In this document: positions 10,008 to 17,672 of the stretch, piece by piece
How positions within the stretch are numbered: the stretch's first letter is position 1
How the letters are laid out: each line of letters starts with the position of its first letter
Source of the DNA: JADFMN01 sp964529975
GTDB lineage: Bacteria; Armatimonadota; Fimbriimonadia; Fimbriimonadales; Fimbriimonadaceae
Length of the DNA: 37,828 nucleotides
Direction of reading: 5' to 3'
Assembly: GCA_964529975.1 (NCBI GenBank)
Contig: CAZGXW010000020.1
Coordinates: 1 to 37,828 of the forward strand
Program-made: the position numbers and the translations under genes
The notes under the pieces: model-generated
What the model was told of the DNA's origin: nothing
The model's input: the letters and a program-made list of their open reading frames with translations, nothing else
Databases searched by the model: none

Positions 10008-10711
10008 AACGGCGCGGCCTGACGCTTATCGAGTTGCTCGTCGTCGTCGGCGTGAGCGTCATCCTGGTCGTGTCCATCTCGCTGGCCTACGACGCCGGCG
10101 TGCAGTTCCAGCAACGCGTGCCTGAGCAGGACGCCGAGATGCGCCGGATCGTCCAGTTCGAAGAGCGATTGAGGGCGATCGTCGAGGGCGCCTACCTCAC
10201 GACCGACGAGACGGACTTCACATCGAACTTCTCGGCGATCTCTGCAAGCGGCGACCTCTCCGCACCCGACACGCTCGTCTTCACGACTCTGGGGCTCCCT
10301 CCGAACACCGCCTTCCTGCAGTCCACCGAAGAGTTTGAAGTGTTGAACGAGCGCTTCGGCCCGCAAGGCGGCCTTGCTGAAGTCGCAATTTCGACGATCC
10401 CGGTTGGTGATGCGCCTGTCGAAAACGGCCTGTTCCTGCGCGTGCAGCGGCCTGCGGACAGTGATATGACCCAAGGAGGCTACGAATCGCTGCTGATCGA
10501 CAACATCGAGTCGTTCACGTTCGAGTTCTTCGACGGACTCGAGTGGATCGCAGAATGGGACACGCAGACCGGAGAGCGCAGGCTCCCTGCCGCAATAAGG
10601 TTCACCTATCGCTTTGTAGAAGAAGATCGCGACCATGTCCTGACCTTCCGTGTGAAGCACAGCGACGTCACTCCAGAGAACCCGCTCCAGGAGGTCATCG
10701 AGGGACAATGA
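10004..10711 (+). CDS. gspJ: Minor pseudopilin GspJ-like
   Basis: The product has 235 residues. The ATG at 10004 overlaps the gspI stop (ATGA) and is preceded by AAGGAGG with 8-nt spacing, an excellent ribosome site. The leader MKRRG precedes LTLIELLVVVGVSVILVVS, with canonical Gly -1 and Glu +5. The length suits GspJ, which is longer than H and I. It is expected to form the tip complex with the GspI- and GspK-like proteins in the inner membrane and periplasm. Confidence 0.85.
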   Translation: MKRRGLTLIELLVVVGVSVILVVSISLAYDAGVQFQQRVPEQDAEMRRIVQFEERLRAIVEGAYLTTDETDFTSNFSAISASGDLSAPDTLVFTTLGLPPNTAFLQSTEEFEVLNERFGPQGGLAEVAISTIPVGDAPVENGLFLRVQRPADSDMTQGGYESLLIDNIESFTFEFFDGLEWIAEWDTQTGERRLPAAIRFTYRFVEEDRDHVLTFRVKHSDVTPENPLQEVIEGQ

Positions 10712-11958
10712 GGAGAAGGGACAGCGGCAGCGCGTTCATCCTTGCGCTCATTTCGATTGTGATCTTGACCGCCGTCGTCGTGACGGCGGCAAGCGAGACG
10801 CGCACAGTCCAACTCACGCAGAAGCACAGGTTGGAGCAGCGGCGCGCCGAACGGATGGCGAACGCTGGCATCCTCTATGCGGTCGCGCAAATGATCGACA
10901 TTGACACGGCGATCGTGTCCTACGACGACCCTTGGGCGCAGATCGGCACGAACGGCACGCAAGAAATCACGGTCGCAGCGGGCTCGTTCCGAGTTGAGGT
11001 CCTCGACGCGGGATCGAGGATCAACCTGAATACCGCAACCCAGGAGCAGCTCGAACTCCTGCCCTTCACAACCGAGCAGATCGACAGCATCCTCGACTGG
11101 CGCGAGCCCGATCTGCAGCCTCGCATCGAGGGAGCAAAGGACGAGTTCTACACGAACCTTGCCCGCCCATACCTGACCAAACTTCGCGACTTCGACACCG
11201 TCGACGAACTGCTCAGTGTAAAGGGCATCAACGCCAACATGCTCTATGAGCCTCAGGAGCAGAACATGGGCACGGCTCTGGTCTCCGCGGGAAGCACGGA
11301 CACGCAGATCACTCTGGCCGACGTGCTGACTGTCGACTCTCGCTCGTCGAACTTCACGCCGCTTGGGGAGCCGAAGGCGAACGTAAACACGGCAAGCGCC
11401 GGCCAATTGGTCCAGGCCGGGCTAGACGGCCCGCTCGCCCAGGCCATCGTCCAACAGCGCAACCAGATCGGCACGTTCACCTCTTGGTCGCAACTTCTCC
11501 AAGTCCCCGGTGTCACGATGCAGAACGTCGCGCTCCTGCTCGATGGACTGACTTTGGACACCACGGACTCAGTCTTTGGTCGGGTCAATCTGAACACTGC
11601 GACCGAACAGACGTTGAACCTATTGCCAGGGATCACGCCCGACGTCACCCAGGCGATTGTTTCCAGGCAAGGGACCTTCCTTGGTCTGGGAGACCTCGCA
11701 GGAGTGCCGGGAATGTCCCTAGCGTTGTTAGGACAGGTCGCGGGGCTCGTCACAATCTCCTCGGAAGCCTTCATCGTCAGGGTTATCGGGCAGTACGGGT
11801 CGGCACAATACGCGATCCAAGCGATCGTCACGATCGAAGAGTCAGGCCCGGTCGTGAAGAAGATCGAGAGGTACCCGTTCTTCGATGCCGCGCTCAGGTG
11901 GGGCTGGGCCGAAACGGCGGACACACAGACGGTGCTCGTAGACCGAAGCGGATTCTAA
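10708..11958 (+). CDS. gspK: Minor pseudopilin GspK with three helix-hairpin-helix-like repeats
   Basis: The product has 416 residues from the ATG at 10708, overlapping gspJ by 4 nt. The N-terminal segment SAFILALISIVILTAVVV is the GspK transmembrane helix and lacks Glu +5, as is normal for GspK. The large domain holds three ComEA/SAM-like motifs: INLNTATQEQLELLPF, ANVNTASAGQLVQAGL and VNLNTATEQTLNLLPG. Characterised GspK has two SAM-like domains, so the third copy is notable. GspK caps the pseudopilus tip and limits its length. The reading frame continues upstream into gspJ but has no prepilin leader there. Confidence 0.88.
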   Translation: MRRRDSGSAFILALISIVILTAVVVTAASETRTVQLTQKHRLEQRRAERMANAGILYAVAQMIDIDTAIVSYDDPWAQIGTNGTQEITVAAGSFRVEVLDAGSRINLNTATQEQLELLPFTTEQIDSILDWREPDLQPRIEGAKDEFYTNLARPYLTKLRDFDTVDELLSVKGINANMLYEPQEQNMGTALVSAGSTDTQITLADVLTVDSRSSNFTPLGEPKANVNTASAGQLVQAGLDGPLAQAIVQQRNQIGTFTSWSQLLQVPGVTMQNVALLLDGLTLDTTDSVFGRVNLNTATEQTLNLLPGITPDVTQAIVSRQGTFLGLGDLAGVPGMSLALLGQVAGLVTISSEAFIVRVIGQYGSAQYAIQAIVTIEESGPVVKKIERYPFFDAALRWGWAETADTQTVLVDRSGF

Positions 11959-13229
11959 TGGAAACAAACTTGCCAGTCATCGAGTGGTCGCCGGACGGCG
12001 CGAGGGCCTACAACCCGGCGACTCGCCAGACCGCGTCCGCCAGCACGGTCGCAGAGGCCATGCGAAAGGCAGGAGTCGCTGGAAACGTCGGGCTCTGTCT
12101 CGGAAGAAGGGTTTCCTTCGTCCGAGAGACGCACACGCCCGACGTCGACAGGTCACAACTCAGGATGATCATGTCCCTCCAAATGGACACGCTCTTCCCG
12201 GCCATGAACACCGAGTTGGCCTACGACTTTGAGAAGGGGCTGCACAGGTACGAGGACGGCATGCAGACGATGGTCGCGGCCGCGCCTGCCGAATTGGTGC
12301 GAAGAGCGATCGCAGACGTCGAAGGCGCGGGAGCGAAGGTGGCATGGGTAGCACCGACGTGCGCGGGTTCCAAAAAGGTCGCGAAGATGGAGGGCCATGA
12401 CGACGCGATCGTCGTCGAACTCGTGGACGGCTACCTGAACCTCGACATCGTCCGGCACGGGCTCGTTGTTTTCAGCCGAAGCGCGGTCGATCCCAAGACT
12501 CCCGAAGGCAGGCAGGCCGAAGTCCTGCGCACGCTCGCCGGCTACGGACTGAGTGCTGCCGCAGTGCTTGCCGTCGGCGATGTCCAGATTTCGTCGGACG
12601 TGCACCGCGTCACCGATGGCCCGCTGCAAGCAATGACGTACCACAGCTCGCTCGCGCTGAACGTCGAACTTCCTGAGGCGGTGGCCAAACGCCTCAAGAA
12701 GTCCGGACAGAAGAAGGCCCGAGTCGCCATGTTCATGTGGCTCGGTGTGATCGTCGTCGGTGCGCTCGTATGGCTCGACCGCGACAACGCCGCTCGCAGC
12801 GTCGCGAAGGTCGCCAACGACGCGGGTCGAAAGACGGCCAACGTCCAGAAGGATGTCGACCAGGTCGACTCACGGCTCTCCAGCGCTAATGGAAACCTAA
12901 AGGCGCTGAACCTCGCCTTTTCTCCTGCACAGCCCGTCAGCGACGTCTTCACCCTCGTCTCAAACGAAGTGCCCCAAGGAGCGTGGCTGACAGGCGTCAC
13001 GTTCGAGCGAGGGAAGCCGCTCCTCATCCGAGGCACCGCGCTCACTGGGGATGCGGTCAGCGCTTACACGTCGGCGCTTGCGCTGAATGAACGCCTTAGG
13101 GACGTACAACTCATGTTCGCCAACAACTCCGAGATCGAGGGAACGCCCGTCGTACAGTTCTCGATCTCTGCCCACGTCGTGGGCAACCTTCCCCTCGAAG
13201 AGCAGACCAGCAAGAGGTCGTCGCGATGA
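11958..13229 (+). CDS. GspL-like / PilM-PilN-type fusion protein
   Basis: The product has 423 residues. The ATG at 11958 shares one base with the gspK stop. Residues 1 to about 240 look like a cytoplasmic actin-like (PilM/GspL-cyto) domain, although sequence identity is low. A single membrane helix follows (about 256-272, FMWLGVIVVGALVWL), then a coiled region and a PilN-like periplasmic domain (VFTLVSNEVPQGAWLTGVTF, GDAVSAYTSAL). GspL has this same arrangement as a natural equivalent of PilM plus PilN. It would recruit the GspE ATPase to the inner-membrane platform. Gene order with PilO- and PilP-like genes supports this. The exact family name is uncertain. Confidence 0.72.
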   Translation: METNLPVIEWSPDGARAYNPATRQTASASTVAEAMRKAGVAGNVGLCLGRRVSFVRETHTPDVDRSQLRMIMSLQMDTLFPAMNTELAYDFEKGLHRYEDGMQTMVAAAPAELVRRAIADVEGAGAKVAWVAPTCAGSKKVAKMEGHDDAIVVELVDGYLNLDIVRHGLVVFSRSAVDPKTPEGRQAEVLRTLAGYGLSAAAVLAVGDVQISSDVHRVTDGPLQAMTYHSSLALNVELPEAVAKRLKKSGQKKARVAMFMWLGVIVVGALVWLDRDNAARSVAKVANDAGRKTANVQKDVDQVDSRLSSANGNLKALNLAFSPAQPVSDVFTLVSNEVPQGAWLTGVTFERGKPLLIRGTALTGDAVSAYTSALALNERLRDVQLMFANNSEIEGTPVVQFSISAHVVGNLPLEEQTSKRSSR

Positions 13230-13738
13230 ATCTCACTACGAAAGACACGAACTGGGGAGCGGTTGCGGCGATTGTCGCGTTCCTCACGATCGCGGCCTAC
13301 GACTTCATGGTCCCCAAGCCTGGGCTCGACCCCAAGGCCAAGACCCTGGAAGAGTTGGAGCGGGAGCGAGCAACCAAGCGTGAGCAGTACGCGAAGGCCC
13401 AAACCGAGGTCGACGGCCAGACATGGCAGGTCGGCAGAGACGAGGTCGGCCCCAAGGCTATGGCCTGGGTCTCAAGGGCTGCGGAGGCGAACTTTGTGTC
13501 TATCAGCGCGTTTAGGCCCCAGAAGATGGCCGAATCGGCCGGTCTGGACCAGTTGAACTACATGGTTACGGCAGAGGGGCCATTCTTGAACGTCATGCGC
13601 CTGATCGACGCGATTGAGTCTGAGGGGAGCCTGATGGCCGTCAAATCGGTTCAATTGGCCAGCGTCAACGGAGCCTCCGACACTGTTCGAGCGACCGTGG
13701 GCTTGGTCGCCTTCAAGGAGGCTGCCGCCGGTGGCTAA
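13226..13738 (+). CDS. PilO/GspM-like inner-membrane assembly protein
   Basis: The product has 170 residues, with its ATG in the ATGA overlap with the preceding gene. It has one N-terminal membrane helix (about 10-27, GAVAAIVAFLTIAAYDFM), a short charged coiled coil (LEELERERATKREQYAKAQ) and a ferredoxin-like periplasmic domain. The latter contains LNYMVTAEGPFLNVMRLIDAIE, typical of PilO/GspM. It probably pairs with the PilN-like domain of the upstream gene to form the periplasmic alignment complex. The assignment rests on topology, this motif and gene order. Confidence 0.72.
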   Translation: MNLTTKDTNWGAVAAIVAFLTIAAYDFMVPKPGLDPKAKTLEELERERATKREQYAKAQTEVDGQTWQVGRDEVGPKAMAWVSRAAEANFVSISAFRPQKMAESAGLDQLNYMVTAEGPFLNVMRLIDAIESEGSLMAVKSVQLASVNGASDTVRATVGLVAFKEAAAGG

Positions 13739-14390
13739 GGTCTCCCGCCCCGTCCTCTATGGAGCCATTGCGGCAATCGGCCTCATCGGCTATATGCTGA
13801 GCACCCCTCCTAAACCGACGGGAGGCTCAAAGGGCAAGACCCTTGCAGAGCTTCGAGCCGGCAGCAAGGGCCGCACAGTGGCTGCCTCTGTCAGCAAGGA
13901 GGACCTCGAGGCTAGGTTCGAAAGACTGAACGAACAGCCTCGAAACGCGTTTATGCCCCTAGTTGCGAAACTCGAAGGCGGAGTGGCCGGTGGCGGCCTA
14001 GCCCCCAACGAGTTTCCCGTCGTCTTCACAGGCGGCGAGGTCGGGTGGTTCTATACCGGCACGGTCATCGAGGACAGCGTCCCGAGCGCCTTGGTGGAGA
14101 ACCAGTTGACCGGCGAAGGCATGTACCTGAAGGTCGGCGACAGGCTCAAGACGTCGACGATCACTCAGATCGCGCCGACATATATCGTAGTCAGTGGGCG
14201 AGGGGGCCAGGCGCTGAGGCTAGATCTCCTGGCAGACCCGCCCGAGATCGAAAACGGGTTCGGAAACCTGGCCGTAGAACCAGTCAGGCCGAACGTAGAC
14301 AACATAGCGGAGGGCCCGAGAAGGCCCACAGGCCAGATTGAACGGGGAATTCCAGGATTTGACGAGGATGATGAAGATGAACAAGGCTAG
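13731..14390 (+). CDS. PilP/GspC-like linker protein
   Basis: The product has 219 residues from the GTG at 13731, preceded by AAGGAGG with 9-nt spacing. It has an N-terminal membrane helix (VLYGAIAAIGLIGYMLS), a low-complexity linker, then a small beta domain (GWFYTGTVIEDSVPSALVENQ ... LKVGDRLKTSTITQIAPTYIVV). This resembles the homology-region domain of GspC and PilP, which contacts the secretin N-terminal domain. The C-terminus is acidic (DEDDEDEQG). It ends inside the first codons of the secretin gene, so the two are translationally coupled. Its role is to link the inner-membrane platform to the outer-membrane secretin. Confidence 0.7.
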   Translation: MAKVSRPVLYGAIAAIGLIGYMLSTPPKPTGGSKGKTLAELRAGSKGRTVAASVSKEDLEARFERLNEQPRNAFMPLVAKLEGGVAGGGLAPNEFPVVFTGGEVGWFYTGTVIEDSVPSALVENQLTGEGMYLKVGDRLKTSTITQIAPTYIVVSGRGGQALRLDLLADPPEIENGFGNLAVEPVRPNVDNIAEGPRRPTGQIERGIPGFDEDDEDEQG

Positions 14391-16794
14391 CATTGTTTTG
14401 GTAGCGCTTTCCGCGCTGATGACGGTCGTCCCAACCGGGGCGATCGCGCAGTTCAACAACGGGGGCCAGGGCGGCGGCAACCAAGGCGGCGGAAGCCGAC
14501 CCTGGGAACAGTTCAACCTTGACACCAAGAAGAAGATCACCCTCGCTTATAGGAACTCGAACCCGGACCTGGTTCTTGAGTTCTTCTCCAAGTCTTCAGG
14601 CATCACGATCGTCAAGGATCCGAAACTGACCCAGCGGCTCACCCTCGTCAGCGCTGGTGAGGTGACCCTCAACGACGCCTTCGCGATCCTCAACGCCCAA
14701 CTCGGCCTGCTCAACTTCTCGATGGAGAAGCAAGGCAACATCCTCGTGGTCAAAGGTCGAAACGAGCGCGGCAGTGAGAATCCTTGGGACAGCCTTCCAC
14801 AAGAGATCAGAGACCAGATGATGGGTGGCGGCAACCAGAACGACAAGCCTGTTCTGCGCGTCTACCGCATCAAGTACGCCAACGCGTCCTCGGTCGCCCA
14901 GGTCGTCAACGACGTATTCTGGCAACAGCAGCAGCAGAACAACCCGTTCCAAATGATGTTCGGCGGCTTCAATAACCGCGGTGGCAACAACCGTGGCCGC
15001 GGCAACAACAACTTCAACTTCGGCAACATGAACATGGGCGGCCAAGGGCCCAGCGTTCGAGCGTCTTCCGACGACTTCAGCAACACAGTGATCGTCAACG
15101 CGCCGAACCGGCAGCAACTCGAGGTCGAGGCGCTGATCGAAGAGATCGACCAACAGACCGAGGCCCCGCAGGAGACAAAGGTCTATCCGCTCGAGTTCGC
15201 GCTCGCGACCGACGTCGTGGCTACGGTCCAGAGCGTCCTCGCAGCCAACGAGAACACGGGCCGAGGCGGCCAGACGCAGAACAACAGCGACTTCTTCAGC
15301 CGAATCTCGCGCATGCAGCGGGGAATCACGAACGGTGGCGCAGTCGTCGCAGACACGCGCACCAATTCGCTCGTCGTGACCGCGACGGTCCAGAACCAGG
15401 CCGTGATCTCGCAACTCGTCAAAGACCTCGACCACGAGGTCGAGTACGTCGACACGACCTTCGTCTTCCCGCTCAGCAATGCACGGTCCGACGATATCGC
15501 GACGCTCCTTAACCAAGCGTTCCGATCGAACGGCCAGGGCAACCGCAACACGGGCCAGCAGAACAGGACGAACACCAACAATCGCAATAACACTCAAAAC
15601 CGAAACAACCAGGGCGGCGGCGGGGGCGTTCGCGGCGGGCTCCAATCATCTACCGAGGATCCGAACAACCTCATGCTCGACCTCGAGGACGAAGAGGCCG
15701 AGTTCGCAGAGCTAATGACCAACGTCGCCGTCCAGGGTGGATTCTTGGGCGGACAGCAGCCCAATCGACAGAACCAAGGCACGGGGAGCCAAGTGCGCGG
15801 ACCCGGCGGCCAGATCGTCAACGCGCGCCAGGCGCTCGGCCAAGTGAACATCATCTCCGACCCGAACACCAACAGCGTGATCATCGTCGGCGATCCTGAG
15901 ACCGCCGAAATGATCCGGGCGATGCTCTCGCAACTCGACCGGATCCCTGAGCAGGTCATGATCGAAACGATCATCGTCGAGGCCACCCTCGACGCCAGCA
16001 CCAAACTTGGCGTCGAGTGGGACATCGTCAACGGCAAGTTCCTCGGCAACTCGGGTGTTTCTGGCGAGGGCGGTACTGGCTTTGGCCTCCAGACAACTCC
16101 TCCGGCCCAGGGCTTTTCCTACACCGTCTCGGGCGGGAACATCGGCGGCTTCCTCAACGCGCTGCAGACCGACGAGAAGTTCAAGGTTCTCTCGACCCCG
16201 CGCATCTTCACGTCGAACAACGTCCAGGCTGAGATCAACATCAGCCAGAGCGTCCCGTTCATCGTGAGCCAGCGTGAGGACGTTAACGGGAACTTCATCT
16301 TCAACTACTCGTTCCAGGATGTCGGCATCGTCCTTACTGTGACCCCACGCATCACATCGAACGGAATGGTCGCACTGGACGTCGTGCAGACGGCCAACGA
16401 CCTCCAGGGCTTCACTGAGTTCAACGCGCCGATCGTCAACCAGCGGCAGGCTCAGACGACGGTGAGCGTCGCGGACGGGGCGACGATCGTGCTCGGAGGC
16501 ATCATGCGCTCGCAGGTCCGCTCGACGACGAAGAAGATCCCGCTGCTCGGGGACATCCCGATCCTTGGCAACCTCTTCAAGTCGACCGAGAAGACGGAGC
16601 AGAAGACGGAACTCCTGGTCTTCCTCACGCCGCGCATCGTGCGCAACCCCGAGGAGGCCGACAAACTCAAGCAAGACCAGATGAACCAGTTGAGCAAGGC
16701 CTCGCAGGACCAGATCAACAAGGTCCGACCTCCGCAGACCACGGGCGGCACTGGAGGCACGACCTCCGGCGGAACGACAGGTGGTGGAAAGTAA
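14377..16794 (+). CDS. gspD: Outer-membrane secretin (GspD/PilQ family)
   Basis: The product has 805 residues from the ATG at 14377, chosen because it starts a clean signal peptide (NKASIVLVALSALMTVV..AIAQ) and has GAGG 9 nt upstream. Starts at 14368 or 14371 are equally possible. It holds an N0 domain (LVLEFFSKSSGITIVKDPK), several N1-type domains, and a secretin pore domain with VPFIVSQRED, FQDVGIVLTVTPRI and VADGATIVLGGIM ... KIPLLGDIPILGNLF. It forms the outer-membrane multimeric channel. Two unusual Gln/Asn/Gly/Arg-rich insertions (about 182-225 and 387-418) interrupt the N1 domains, and the C-terminus is Gly/Thr-rich. Length is near the upper end for secretins because of these insertions. 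Confidence 0.93.
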   Translation: MNKASIVLVALSALMTVVPTGAIAQFNNGGQGGGNQGGGSRPWEQFNLDTKKKITLAYRNSNPDLVLEFFSKSSGITIVKDPKLTQRLTLVSAGEVTLNDAFAILNAQLGLLNFSMEKQGNILVVKGRNERGSENPWDSLPQEIRDQMMGGGNQNDKPVLRVYRIKYANASSVAQVVNDVFWQQQQQNNPFQMMFGGFNNRGGNNRGRGNNNFNFGNMNMGGQGPSVRASSDDFSNTVIVNAPNRQQLEVEALIEEIDQQTEAPQETKVYPLEFALATDVVATVQSVLAANENTGRGGQTQNNSDFFSRISRMQRGITNGGAVVADTRTNSLVVTATVQNQAVISQLVKDLDHEVEYVDTTFVFPLSNARSDDIATLLNQAFRSNGQGNRNTGQQNRTNTNNRNNTQNRNNQGGGGGVRGGLQSSTEDPNNLMLDLEDEEAEFAELMTNVAVQGGFLGGQQPNRQNQGTGSQVRGPGGQIVNARQALGQVNIISDPNTNSVIIVGDPETAEMIRAMLSQLDRIPEQVMIETIIVEATLDASTKLGVEWDIVNGKFLGNSGVSGEGGTGFGLQTTPPAQGFSYTVSGGNIGGFLNALQTDEKFKVLSTPRIFTSNNVQAEINISQSVPFIVSQREDVNGNFIFNYSFQDVGIVLTVTPRITSNGMVALDVVQTANDLQGFTEFNAPIVNQRQAQTTVSVADGATIVLGGIMRSQVRSTTKKIPLLGDIPILGNLFKSTEKTEQKTELLVFLTPRIVRNPEEADKLKQDQMNQLSKASQDQINKVRPPQTTGGTGGTTSGGTTGGGK

Positions 16795-16795
16795 C

Positions 16796-17623
16796 ATGAA
16801 ATCCAAGCCATTCGCAATCGTCGCAGTCGCAGTCATCGCCGTATCGGCGCTAGCCCAAGGTGGTGGCCAGAGGGGCGGCGGACAGTTCGGACAAGGCGGC
16901 CCCGGAGGCATGCAGCGCGGCAGCCAAGGCTTCGGCATGACCGAATCCATGATCGTCCAGAGGGCAGACGTCCAAAAGGACATCAAGCTTACGCCTGAGC
17001 AAAAGACCAAACTCGACGCCATCAACCAAGAGATGCGCGAGAAGATGCAGGCGCAGTTCCAGGGCGGACGCAATGGCCAAGGCGGAAGCAACGGTCAGGC
17101 GGGCACGCGCGGCCAAATCGACATGGAAGCGATCCGCGCCCAAATGGAGGCCATGCAGAAGGAGACCAACGACAAGATCAAGGCCGCGCTCACGCCGGAA
17201 CAATGGACGCGCCTCGGTCAGATCAAGATTCAGTTGGGCGGTTCACGCATCTTCCTTGACGAGGCGTTTGCCAAGCAGCTCGGCCTCAAGGCCAACCAGA
17301 AACTCCAGATCAACGATCTGATGGAGAAGCAACAGCAGGCCAATCGAGAGATCATGGCTAAGATGCGCGAAGAAGGAGCCGATCGTCAGAAGTTGATGGC
17401 TGATATGCAGGCGAACGACAAGATCCTGCGCGCCGAGATCGAGAAGCTTCTCACTCCTGAGCAGAAGACCACGTTGGCCACTCTCGAAGGGCCCAAGTTC
17501 ACGCCAGACCCGAACCAGCAGGGCGGATTTGGCGGTGGCGGGTTCGGCGGTGGTCGCGGTGGTGCCGGCGGAACGGGCGGTGGCGGCGGTGCCCGCGGCG
17601 GCTCGACTGGCGGCGGACTCTAA
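16796..17623 (+). CDS. Exported Gly-rich protein with LTPEQ (Spy/LTXXQ-like) motifs
   Basis: The product has 275 residues. The ATG at 16796 is 1 nt after the gspD stop and begins a signal peptide (KSKPFAIVAVAVIAVSALAQ). Three related segments, IKLTPEQKTKLDAI, AALTPEQWTRLGQI and LLTPEQKTTLATLE, recall the LTxxQ motif of the periplasmic chaperones Spy and CpxP, but overall similarity is limited. The flanks are Gly/Gln-rich (GGGQRGGGQFGQGG near the N-terminus and a Gly-rich C-terminus). The middle is strongly helical and Met/Gln-rich. It is the last gene of the secretion operon and is followed by a strong terminator. It may be a periplasmic chaperone or an accessory or substrate of the machine; this is inference from position only. 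Confidence 0.7.
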   Translation: MKSKPFAIVAVAVIAVSALAQGGGQRGGGQFGQGGPGGMQRGSQGFGMTESMIVQRADVQKDIKLTPEQKTKLDAINQEMREKMQAQFQGGRNGQGGSNGQAGTRGQIDMEAIRAQMEAMQKETNDKIKAALTPEQWTRLGQIKIQLGGSRIFLDEAFAKQLGLKANQKLQINDLMEKQQQANREIMAKMREEGADRQKLMADMQANDKILRAEIEKLLTPEQKTTLATLEGPKFTPDPNQQGGFGGGGFGGGRGGAGGTGGGGGARGGSTGGGL

Positions 17624-17643
17624 ACCAAAGTCAAGACTAGGCA

Positions 17644-17672
17644 GGGTGCGGCGGTCTTAGACTGCCGCACCC
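17644..17672. terminator. Bidirectional intrinsic terminator
   Basis: A perfect 13-bp stem (one G-T pair) closes a TTA loop: GGGTGCGGCGGTC TTA GACTGCCGCACCC, followed on the plus strand by TTTGCTTT. It ends the secretion operon 21 nt after its last stop. The loop and right arm are also the stop codon and last codons of the convergent epimerase gene, so one hairpin probably serves both directions. Confidence 0.8.

Noticed and set aside
14924..14940. CAG-rich stretch in the secretin gene considered as a microsatellite
   Set aside because: It is a short, in-frame polyglutamine segment within a longer Gln/Asn-rich insertion and shows no separate repeat structure.
14596..17091. Long minus-strand open frames (about 349 and 459 codons) opposite the secretin and LTPEQ-protein genes
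   Set aside because: They are rich in Arg, Leu, Val and Asp repeats typical of the antisense of GC-rich genes. They have no recognisable domain and lie opposite a clear secretin.
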